From Candidatus Iainarchaeum sp. (GTDB taxonomy: Archaea; Iainarchaeota; Iainarchaeia; Iainarchaeales; JAGHAR01): DNA of 5,091 bases. Where the stretch lies: NCBI GenBank assembly GCA_021161405.1, contig JAGHAR010000113.1, forward strand, positions 1 to 5,091, given 5' to 3'. Every line of letters starts with the position of its first letter. The first letter of the stretch is position 1. Below the pieces are notes generated by a model. The model did no database searches. It worked only from the letters and a program-made list of their open reading frames with translations, and was not told the DNA's origin. Shown here piece by piece: positions 1 to 5,091 of the stretch. The position numbers were made by a program, and so were the translations under genes.

Positions 1-410
1 ATGCTATTGCTGCAAAAATTTTTGCTCGTGCCTATGGAACTGGTGCAGATAGAATATTTGCATTGGCCTCAATCAAAAGATTGGCCCAACTTTTAGATAA
101 AATTAGCAGGGAAGGTCGAAAGCACAGTGTTGTGAAGATTGTTCATCATTTTCCGCTTTCTCATGAGGCAAGGGAAGCCATTAGCAAACTAGCCAAAAGT
201 AAAGATTATCTTGTTATTTTTTCACATGTTCCTTTTGCTAATTCTGATTTTGTTAGCGCTAACAATATAAAAGCTAAGCTGCCTGTAGCGTATCCAGAAG
301 AGCGCGATGTTGAAAGCAGAATTTTGGCAAAATTGATGAGGGATACAATCCAAGTTTTGTGTTATGAGCATATCTCTTCTAACGGACCAGATGCTGCAAC
401 ACCGGCATAA
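1..410 (+). CDS. Unrecognised protein, C-terminal 135 residues (5' end outside window)
   Basis: The reading frame is open from nucleotide 3 to the TAA at 408-410, so the gene continues off the left edge. The TTG at position 63 is inside this open frame and need not be the start. The visible protein begins AIAAKIFARAYGTGADRIFA and is predicted soluble: I see no membrane segment or signal peptide. It appears alpha/beta, with hydrophobic strands around residues 48-53 (VVKIVH) and 75-81 (YLVIFSH) joined by an amphipathic helix (HEAREAISKLAKS), and a charged helix near residues 102-116 (ERDVESRILAKLMRD). The tail (SSNGPDAATPA) looks disordered. I do not recognise the family; an ATPase, VWA-like or phosphoesterase-like fold would each fit the pattern, but no diagnostic motif is visible. 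The next element is a pair of hairpin repeats beginning 5 bases after the stop. Confidence 0.8.
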   Translation, partial: AIAAKIFARAYGTGADRIFALASIKRLAQLLDKISREGRKHSVVKIVHHFPLSHEAREAISKLAKSKDYLVIFSHVPFANSDFVSANNIKAKLPVAYPEERDVESRILAKLMRDTIQVLCYEHISSNGPDAATPA

Positions 411-414
411 TTAA

Positions 415-491
415 TATGTCTATAAGCTAAGTGCTACTTCCGAGCGGAGCGAGGAATGTAGCACAACAAACTTTCCTAGAAAGAAAGTTTG
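415..491 (+). repeat. Bipartite hairpin element, copy 1
   Basis: The unit opens with TATGTCT and then forms two successive hairpins. Hairpin A (431-464) pairs GTGCTAC with GTAGCAC over 7 perfect bp, continues with TTCC/GGAA (438-441 with 453-456), carries a single bulged T at 457, and closes on an 11-nt loop GAGCGGAGCGA (442-452). Hairpin B (467-491) pairs CAAACTTTC with GAAAGTTTG over 9 perfect bp around CTAGAAA. The same layout recurs 105 bp downstream in the same orientation. It may be a REP-like chromosomal repeat, a structured RNA, or a boundary between convergent transcripts. The strand given is a reading convention only; function is unknown. Confidence 0.75.
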
Positions 492-519
492 ATCAAAGAA
501 ATTAGGCAGGGTAAATCAG

Positions 520-599
520 TATGTCTGTAGACGAAGTGGGGCTTCCGAGCGGAGCGAGGAACGCCGCACATTTTGATGAAACTTTTGTCAAAAGTTTCA
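520..599 (+). repeat. Bipartite hairpin element, copy 2
   Basis: This copy has the same architecture as the one starting at 415. TATGTCT (520-526) is followed by hairpin A (536-569), pairing GTGGGGC with GCCGCAC (one G-G mismatch, 539 with 566), then TTCC/GGAA (543-546 with 558-561), a bulged C at 562, and the identical 11-nt loop GAGCGGAGCGA (547-557). Hairpin B (577-599) is an 11-bp perfect inverted repeat, TGAAACTTTTG against CAAAAGTTTCA, around one T; as RNA it would fold with a few-nt loop. Relative to copy 1, hairpin A is about 28/34 identical, and two stem pairs changed on both sides (T-A to G-C, A-T to G-C). The last palindrome base lies one nucleotide from the tRNA discriminator position at 601. 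Confidence 0.75.
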
Positions 600-600
600 A

Positions 601-671
601 TGCGACCGCCGGGAATCGAACCCGGATCAGGAGCTTGGGGGGCTCCTGTGCTACCATTACACCACGGTCGC
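601..671 (-). tRNA. tRNA-Gly (anticodon CCC)
   Basis: Read on the minus strand, a full cloverleaf folds. The acceptor GCGACCG (671-665) pairs with CGGTCGC (608-602). The D stem is GTGT/GCAC with loop AATGGTA. The anticodon stem GGAGC/GCTCC is perfect with loop CCCCCAA, giving anticodon CCC for the GGG codon. The T stem CCGGG/CCCGG encloses TTCGATT. The discriminator is A73 (position 601) and no CCA is encoded, since TTG follows. A73 with G1-C72 and C35-C36 fits archaeal/eukaryotic tRNA-Gly identity. Position 33 is C rather than the nearly invariant U. The gene starts 23 nt after the stop of the upstream same-strand winged-helix gene. A weak A/T box (TTTTTAGAATA, around 697-707) could be its own TATA element, but co-transcription is equally possible. 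Confidence 0.95.
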
Positions 672-694
672 TTCACTATAAAGTATAAGAAGAA

Positions 695-1651
695 TTATTC
701 TAAAAATTCTATGCTGTCAATCTTTCCGTCAGCATCTTTGTCTGTGCCTTCTATAATTCTAGCTTTAATTTTTCTGTTGTATTTGTTTCCTTTGGCTATC
801 TCTTCTAGATAATTCATAAGTGCAAATATGCATGCTCTTGTAGCGATGTTCCTCCTACCTGCTATTAGAAGTATATACCTATCCTTAAAGTAAGGGTGTC
901 TTAATTTTTCTATAATACCTATATTGTCCTCATCATAAGCTTTGCCGCTAAGTTTGCTTTCTATTATCCATTTTCCTCCCTTAAATTTAAACTGCAATTT
1001 GGTATATTTGTTTGTCTGCAACGCAATGCGGTTTGTAATCGGCCCTCCAAGCACAATGAGATTGCTGTTTAATTCCTCAAGGTCAGGCATTTCTGTGTCT
1101 AAACTTGAGACATCTCCAGAATAATTATTTGCATATAATCCCAAAAAGAATCCCAGCTCTGCTGCAATGTCAGCATCTCTTGCCCTTGCTTTTAGCTTGC
1201 CGTGCGGATCCGGGGAACCAACAATTATTGTTGCATTCAGGATTTCGTTATGTATAAATGGCTCGAGAAAATTCCTTGCTTCAGCGGAGAGATTCAAACT
1301 CTTTGCTTCATATTCTCTTTGCTTGTGTTCAGCTAGCCGCACTAGAATGTTTTGTAAAGTCGCTGTATAATATTTTAGTAATGCCCCTCTTTTTTCCTCT
1401 GTAGATTTTACTTTTATCAATTTTTGTTTTTCCATCTTCTTTAGTATGTAATAAACCTTCTGCAGGCCAATTGAAGTTTCTTTTGCTATCTGCTGTGCAG
1501 AAAGAGACCTCTCTGTAAGCAATTTAATAATCTTGAAGGATTCGTTATCAGCAATTGCCTTTAGCTTTTCTGGCCTTTTTATTTCTTCAGCACTTATGAT
1601 ATACCATTTGTCATTTTCCTCTATCAATAATTTTCTCATGCAAAAAACCAT
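695..1651 (-). CDS. Winged-helix regulator with S-layer-like C-terminal domain and EF-hand-like loop
   Basis: This 318-residue protein has three visible parts. Residues about 33-97 form an ArsR/TrmB-type winged helix: helices around NESFKIIKLL, the recognition pair SAQQIAKETSIGLQKVYYILKKM interrupted by the usual turn, and a wing LIKVKSTEEKRGALLKYYTA. Residues about 135-285 carry GSPDPHG (145-151), LIVLGGPITN (198-207) and ILLIAGRRNIATRACIFAL (260-278), a pattern resembling domains seen in archaeal S-layer-type proteins; that assignment is from memory. The C-terminus has a textbook 12-residue EF-hand or dockerin-like loop, D304-x-D306-x-D308-G-x-I-D312-x-x-E315. There is no signal peptide or membrane helix, so it is probably cytoplasmic despite the S-layer-like domain. 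The ATG at 1651 is preferred; an in-frame ATG at 1639 (Met5) is possible. It is divergent from glmM, with 61 bp between starts, and likely DNA-binding. Its regulatory target is not proven. Confidence 0.85.
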   Translation of the reverse strand: MVFCMRKLLIEENDKWYIISAEEIKRPEKLKAIADNESFKIIKLLTERSLSAQQIAKETSIGLQKVYYILKKMEKQKLIKVKSTEEKRGALLKYYTATLQNILVRLAEHKQREYEAKSLNLSAEARNFLEPFIHNEILNATIIVGSPDPHGKLKARARDADIAAELGFFLGLYANNYSGDVSSLDTEMPDLEELNSNLIVLGGPITNRIALQTNKYTKLQFKFKGGKWIIESKLSGKAYDEDNIGIIEKLRHPYFKDRYILLIAGRRNIATRACIFALMNYLEEIAKGNKYNRKIKARIIEGTDKDADGKIDSIEFLE

Positions 1652-1670
1652 TTTAAATTTTTAAAAATGG
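1648..1670. promoter_or_regulatory. Candidate operator over the winged-helix gene start
   Basis: An inverted repeat CCATTTT (1648-1654) / AAAATGG (1664-1670) with 9 bp between arm ends overlaps the start codon of the minus-strand gene. Across the 23 bp, 9 of 11 symmetric positions are complementary. A dimeric winged-helix protein could bind here and repress its own gene. A/T-rich DNA makes chance symmetry easy, but the terminal CC/GG pairs are outside the A/T tract. Function is inferred. Confidence 0.35.
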
Positions 1671-1676
1671 TATTAG

Positions 1677-1694
1677 AAATATTTTAAAATATTT
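1677..1694. promoter_or_regulatory. Shared A/T palindrome, candidate bidirectional TATA box
   Basis: AAATATTTTAAAATATTT is a perfect 18-bp palindrome centred at 1685.5. Its centre lies about 27 bp upstream of the glmM ATG at 1713, the spacing expected for an archaeal TATA box serving a leaderless transcript, and about 34 bp upstream of the divergent ATG at 1651. A symmetric TATA box could let TBP load in both orientations. No clear BRE element or strong Shine-Dalgarno site was seen beside it, although GAAGG at 1696-1700 lies 12 nt before the glmM ATG. Confidence 0.5.
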
Positions 1695-1712
1695 TGAAGG
1701 CATCTTTTCCAC

Positions 1713-3041
1713 ATGCTGTTTGGTACTGACGGAATTAGAGCTAAAATGGGAGAGTATCCTATACTTCCAGAAGTTGTTCTAAGAGTTTCAAAGGCAACTG
1801 CTTTATTTTTTAAGGATAAAACAGATAAGGTTTGCATTGGCACAGACACGCGTAAAAGCAGTCCTTTATTAGCAGAAATTGTCTCTGAAGGATTTGGCTC
1901 TGCAGGTTTCTCTTCCAAAATTTTCGGTATTTTACCAACACCCGGAATTGCTTTTTATGCACGCAAGCTGAAAAGTGTTGGCATTGTAATATCTGCAAGC
2001 CACAATCCAGCAGAATACAATGGCATAAAGTTCTTTTCACCAGATGGCTACAAATTGAATGATGCAGCACAGGCAAAAATCGAGTCAATTTTCAATTCGT
2101 TAGAGAGAAGTGAAACACACAGCCAAAATCTGAATGTAGCATATAGCAAATCCAAAGAAAACACAGCTTTTGCAAATGATTATGTGGATTTCTTATGCAG
2201 TTCCATAGAATTCGAGCTTAAAAGAATCACTCCTCTCATAGATTGTGCGAATGGAGCAGCCTCTACTTTAATTCCCTTGCTAACAAAGAAATTATTTTCA
2301 AATGCAAAGATAATCAATAATAGGCCCAATGGAGAGAATATCAATAAAGAATGCGGTGCAACAAATCCTAATGCATTAATTTCAGCAATTAAAAGAACAA
2401 GTGTAAGTTTTGGAGTAGCGTTTGATGGGGATGCTGATAGAGCTGTTTTTTGCGACGAGAAAGGCAACCTTATAAACGGAAATAATTTAATAGCGTTGCT
2501 CGCTCTCTGGTTGAAAGAAAAAAATCAGCTTAGGAAAAATAAGATTGTTATTACAGAAATGTCAAATATCGCTCTCAAAGAATTTCTAAAAGAAAACAAC
2601 ATAAAATATATAACAACGGAAGTTGGTGATAGATTCGTCCTTGAGGCGGTAAAGGAAAACAACCTTTCGTTTGGTGCGGAGCCGAATGGCCATGCACTCT
2701 TCGCGGATTTAACAACAACCGATGACGGAATTCTTTTGATGCTAAAAGTGGCAGAAATCTTGGCAGAATCTGGCAAAAAATTAAGCAAGATAGCAGACAT
2801 ACTTGAACTGTGGCCTGAGAAATTGATAAATATTCCAATCAAAGAAAAAAAACCCTTAGATAGCTTATACAATCTACAAAACACTGTTGAGAAAGCAAAA
2901 GCAGATGGCTGTTTTGTATTGCTAAGATACTCCGGCACAGAACCTTTACTTAGAATATTCATGCAGGCAGAGAACAATGAGTTAATAGATATGTATGCTT
3001 CTTTATTGGAAGAAGCCGCAAAGAAAGATTTTAGTGATTAG
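1713..3041 (+). CDS. glmM: Phosphoglucosamine mutase
   Basis: This cytoplasmic enzyme of the alpha-D-phosphohexomutase family interconverts glucosamine-6-phosphate and glucosamine-1-phosphate through a phosphoserine, feeding UDP-GlcNAc synthesis. At 442 residues it is the usual family length, and all four signature regions are present. The N-terminal FGTDGIR (3-9) is typical of GlmM. The catalytic loop SASHNP (94-99) contains the phosphorylated Ser96. The Mg-binding loop is DGDADR (238-243). The sugar-binding loop is GAEPNGH (321-327), where bacterial GlmM usually has a GGEQSGH-type motif. The phosphate-binding loop is RYSGTEP (405-411). The ATG at 1713 places FGTDGIR at the very N-terminus, as expected, and lies about 27 bp from the TATA-like palindrome, consistent with a leaderless mRNA. 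The acetyltransferase gene follows after 1 bp. Phosphomannomutase or phosphoglucomutase activity cannot be excluded by motif alone, but the neighbour favours GlmM. Confidence 0.92.
   Translation: MLFGTDGIRAKMGEYPILPEVVLRVSKATALFFKDKTDKVCIGTDTRKSSPLLAEIVSEGFGSAGFSSKIFGILPTPGIAFYARKLKSVGIVISASHNPAEYNGIKFFSPDGYKLNDAAQAKIESIFNSLERSETHSQNLNVAYSKSKENTAFANDYVDFLCSSIEFELKRITPLIDCANGAASTLIPLLTKKLFSNAKIINNRPNGENINKECGATNPNALISAIKRTSVSFGVAFDGDADRAVFCDEKGNLINGNNLIALLALWLKEKNQLRKNKIVITEMSNIALKEFLKENNIKYITTEVGDRFVLEAVKENNLSFGAEPNGHALFADLTTTDDGILLMLKVAEILAESGKKLSKIADILELWPEKLINIPIKEKKPLDSLYNLQNTVEKAKADGCFVLLRYSGTEPLLRIFMQAENNELIDMYASLLEEAAKKDFSD
3034..3038 (+). promoter_or_regulatory. Possible ribosome binding site for the acetyltransferase gene
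   Basis: GTGAT inside the end of glmM is complementary to the AUCAC part of the archaeal 16S 3' tail and sits 4 nt before the ATG at 3043. It supports that start over the in-frame upstream ATG at 2995, which would overlap glmM by 47 bp. The match is short, so simple translational coupling is an alternative. Confidence 0.35.
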
Positions 3042-3042
3042 A

Positions 3043-3672
3043 ATGAATAAGCAAAAACAATTGAAAGAAGAGATAGAAACTCTACTCAAAGAAATAGCAG
3101 AAAAAACCTCTAATTCGGAGAGATTTGAATTCTGGAAATACCTGGCCAAAATGGACAAATTGCTCGAGGAGGTTAAAGAAGATTACGTTGCAGGAAGTGT
3201 TGATAAATCTGCAACTATTAATGGGAGAATCATATTAGAGGAAGGAGCGACAATAAAACCATACACGGTTATAGAGGGAAATGCTTACATTTCAAAATAT
3301 GCTGAGATAGGGCCTTTTGCCTATCTTAGAGGCAACGTTATTATAGCGAGAAATTGCAGAATTGGTAGAACAGAAGTAAAACACTCCATAATTTTAGAAA
3401 ATTCCAAAGCATCTCACTTTAGTTATATAGGGGACAGCATTGTTGGAAGGGATGTGAATTTTGGTGCAGGAACCAAGCTAGCAAATCTTCGTTTTGACAA
3501 CAAAAATATAAAATTTTTAATCAGAGATAAACTTGTTGACTCAGGCCAAAGAAAATTAGGAGCAATAGTTTGTGATGATGTAAAAACAGGTTGCAATGTA
3601 ACGATTAATTGTGGTTCATTTGTTCCGAAAGGAACCTTTATTCTGCCAAACACTTTCTGGAAAGAAAAATAA
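3043..3672 (+). CDS. Glucosamine-1-phosphate N-acetyltransferase, GlmU C-terminal-type (left-handed beta-helix)
   Basis: This 209-residue protein likely transfers acetyl from acetyl-CoA to glucosamine-1-phosphate, the step after GlmM. Residues 1-47 are highly charged and helical, probably coiled coil. From about residue 50 hexapeptide repeats begin (ATINGRI, ATIKPYTVIEG, AEIGPFAYLRG, CRIGRTEVKHS), forming the left-handed beta-helix. The active-site segment KASHFSYIGDSIVGRDVN followed by FGAGTKLANLRFD matches the GlmU acetyltransferase core; His125 aligns with the proposed catalytic His and EVK (111-113) with the substrate-binding region. There is no nucleotidyltransferase (Rossmann) domain, so it is not bifunctional GlmU. 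The start at 3043 is chosen because the preceding 16 residues would overlap glmM and lack family character. It is very likely co-transcribed with glmM. A related sugar acyltransferase is a less likely alternative. Confidence 0.88.
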   Translation: MNKQKQLKEEIETLLKEIAEKTSNSERFEFWKYLAKMDKLLEEVKEDYVAGSVDKSATINGRIILEEGATIKPYTVIEGNAYISKYAEIGPFAYLRGNVIIARNCRIGRTEVKHSIILENSKASHFSYIGDSIVGRDVNFGAGTKLANLRFDNKNIKFLIRDKLVDSGQRKLGAIVCDDVKTGCNVTINCGSFVPKGTFILPNTFWKEK

Positions 3673-3673
3673 A
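3661..3673 (-). terminator. Possible T-rich terminator for the minus-strand ATPase gene
   Basis: On the minus strand the sequence TTTATTTTTCTTT lies about 20-35 nt past the ATPase stop codon, within the end of the convergent acetyltransferase gene. Archaeal RNA polymerase terminates at such U-rich tracts without needing a hairpin. An equivalent run was not seen on the plus strand just after 3672. Confidence 0.3.
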
Positions 3674-3693
3674 CTTAGAGCGTTTGAGAGTTA

Positions 3694-5091
3694 TTAAATT
3701 GGCAATGGCCTTATCTCTGTTCCGCTTACCGCTTCTATGTAAATGTTTCTTGCTTCTCCTCTTTCATCCTTCATCGTAACTTTGAATACTGGCAGGAAAA
3801 TAGTTCTTATGCTTTTTACAGAGATATTTGGCCATAATTTTTTCAATAACTTCTCCACATCTTTTTCTGTAAGTCGTGCTGCTTCCAGTGCAGCAGAGCT
3901 TATCTCCTGAAATTCCTGCTCTTCTAGAGAGCTTAGCAATGGATGGTCCGGCTTTAGGGGAACATCTATTAGCGGGTTCGCCTTATAGCCGTTTTTTGTT
4001 TTTACAACATACTCGAGCTTCTGCAATTCGTCTATTATTTTTAGCACTTTAATTTCTTCAATCTGTGTCTCAAACGCTATTTCCTCTATCGGCATCTCTT
4101 TTCGCAGGAGTGTTTTTAGAACCTTTGCTTCGAGCTCTGTTAAATTTAGGAAAATTGGCAGGAATTTAGAATGGAGAATTTCTCTTTCAACGTGGATAAA
4201 TTCTCCGTTAAATGAGTTCACATATACAATTCTCCTTGTAAATGCACTTCTTGCATTAAACTGATAAAGTTCTACCCTGTAAATAGGGATATATTTTTTC
4301 TCTATGTTGTCGATATGTTCTATAGCAACCAAACCCAAGAATTTTTTCTTCCTTTTTTTATTTGCTATTTTTATTGCTTGCTCTTTAGTTATGTGTTCTT
4401 TTAGAGATATCATCTCTACTTCTTCTTTGCTCAGCATTGTTTCGAGCTTTTCTCCGCTTTCCTCGATAGTTTCTTCTTCTATTTCCTCTTGAGGTTCGGC
4501 CTCTATATTCTCAACTTCTTCAACTTCTGCTACTTCCGGAAGTTTTAGTACAGTGCCTTCTTGTATGGCTCCCATTTCTATAAGCTCTTTAATTATATTC
4601 TCCGAATTCATCTTTCCACTATAACGTTTGTTCATTAGCTCAACCCTAGATTCTATTTCAGCCGTAGTTAATGAACGATCCCTTTCGAGTGTACTCCATA
4701 ACAGCTTTAGCGTTATTTTTTTCAGTAGCTTAGGGTCCATTTTGTGCTTTATTTCAGAGGTCACTGCTTCCCTACCTTCGTGTTGTGACATTCTTGGCCT
4801 AATCTCAATGACAAATGCTCTGCTGGTTTCTTCTCTTCTGTCGCCAACGATTGCAGTGCCAACAGGCAATGTTTTGATAAAAGAACTCTGCTTGTATTTT
4901 TTGGGAATAATTGTCGGTGTTCTTTTGAATACAGCTTTAATATCATCATCAAAAACTAATTTGTGTGCAATTATAATGTCTAGTTGGCTCAACACTTTAG
5001 TGTCAATAGCACTTGGTTGCTGCGTAGCAAAAACCAAAGAACAGCCAGGCTGCCTTCCCTGCTTTACATACTCTATCAGCGCGTTGCTTGC
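3694..5091 (-). CDS. HerA/DUF87-like ATPase, C-terminal 465 residues (5' end outside window)
   Basis: The minus-strand frame is open to the right edge, so the Walker A and B part lies beyond 5091; the TTG at 5037 is internal. The visible start, through EYVKQGRQPG and SLVFATQQPSAID, is the end of a HerA/FtsK-superfamily ATPase core, with ATQQP in the sensor-I position followed by VLSQLDIIIAHKL. LPVGTAIVGDR and AFVIEIRPRMS (visible residues about 75-101) match the strand region that follows the core in these ATPases. Then come a helical segment, an acidic linker (about 188-218, dominated by Glu), and two similar PepSY-like alpha/beta units (about 234-302 and 407-465) flanking a helix-turn-helix-like stretch (about 318-368). 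Members are DNA or protein translocases or helicases; the substrate here is unknown. No nurA, mre11 or rad50 is visible nearby. The 3' end converges on the acetyltransferase gene with 21 bp between. Confidence 0.88.
   Translation of the reverse strand, partial: ASNALIEYVKQGRQPGCSLVFATQQPSAIDTKVLSQLDIIIAHKLVFDDDIKAVFKRTPTIIPKKYKQSSFIKTLPVGTAIVGDRREETSRAFVIEIRPRMSQHEGREAVTSEIKHKMDPKLLKKITLKLLWSTLERDRSLTTAEIESRVELMNKRYSGKMNSENIIKELIEMGAIQEGTVLKLPEVAEVEEVENIEAEPQEEIEEETIEESGEKLETMLSKEEVEMISLKEHITKEQAIKIANKKRKKKFLGLVAIEHIDNIEKKYIPIYRVELYQFNARSAFTRRIVYVNSFNGEFIHVEREILHSKFLPIFLNLTELEAKVLKTLLRKEMPIEEIAFETQIEEIKVLKIIDELQKLEYVVKTKNGYKANPLIDVPLKPDHPLLSSLEEQEFQEISSAALEAARLTEKDVEKLLKKLWPNISVKSIRTIFLPVFKVTMKDERGEARNIYIEAVSGTEIRPLPI

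Noticed and set aside
63..410. Complete 115-residue gene starting at TTG 63
   Set aside because: The same frame is open upstream to the window edge without a stop and with matching composition, so it is best read as a truncated longer gene.
415..599. CRISPR array
   Set aside because: There are only two units; each is a pair of hairpins with a diverged stem, and the unit length and spacing do not fit repeat-spacer structure.
577..671. Mobile-element attachment site at the tRNA-Gly 3' end
   Set aside because: No integrase gene and no second copy of the tRNA 3' end are visible in the window.
476..676. Minus-strand 66-codon open frame
   Set aside because: It reads through the tRNA and hairpin copy 2; the amino-acid sequence is explained by those elements.
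573..812. Plus-strand 79-codon open frame containing RPPGIEPGSGAWGAP
   Set aside because: It is the antisense translation of the tRNA-Gly gene run into the 3' end of the winged-helix gene, a common spurious protein.
2525..2977. 150-codon minus-strand frame opposite glmM
   Set aside because: glmM carries all catalytic motifs on the plus strand across this stretch; the antisense product has low-complexity Ser/Phe-rich composition and no family signal.
2995..3042. Upstream in-frame ATG extending the acetyltransferase by 16 residues
   Set aside because: It would overlap glmM by 47 bp, and the added residues do not fit the family; the ATG at 3043 has a possible GTGAT site at the right distance.

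Overview
The window looks like AT-rich chromosomal DNA from an archaeon, plausibly a DPANN-type or other uncultivated lineage; the exact lineage is inference. Supporting points are a tRNA-Gly with the archaeal/eukaryotic A73 discriminator and no encoded CCA, A/T-rich promoter boxes placed for short or absent leaders, a HerA-like (DUF87-type) ATPase with a long archaeal-style C-terminal extension, and a free-standing left-handed beta-helix acetyltransferase of the kind archaea use for UDP-GlcNAc synthesis.

Layout, left to right. (1) Positions 1-410, + strand: the last 135 residues of a protein I do not recognise. (2) Positions 411-600: a non-coding convergent gap filled by two same-orientation copies of a bipartite hairpin element. 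Its first hairpin has a fully conserved loop and a stem that covaries between copies. (3) Positions 601-671, - strand: tRNA-Gly(CCC), with an unusual C at position 33. (4) Positions 695-1651, - strand: a winged-helix protein with a C-terminal domain resembling archaeal S-layer-type domains and a terminal EF-hand-like calcium loop. (5) Positions 1652-1712: a 61-bp divergent promoter region holding an 18-bp perfect A/T palindrome, with a second imperfect palindrome over the regulator's start codon. (6) Positions 1713-3672, + strand: a tight two-gene unit, phosphoglucosamine mutase (glmM) and a GlmU-C-like glucosamine-1-phosphate N-acetyltransferase, 1 bp apart. (7) Positions 3694-5091, - strand: the C-terminal 465 residues of a HerA/DUF87-like ATPase, convergent with the acetyltransferase gene across 21 bp.

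Together, the glmM pair supplies two of the three steps from glucosamine-6-P to UDP-GlcNAc; the uridylyltransferase step must be encoded elsewhere. The divergent winged-helix gene shares its promoter region with this pair, so it is a reasonable candidate regulator of amino-sugar or cell-surface polymer synthesis, but this is inference from position. The most novel-looking item is the duplicated covarying hairpin element at 415-599. No CRISPR array, insertion sequence or transposase was seen.
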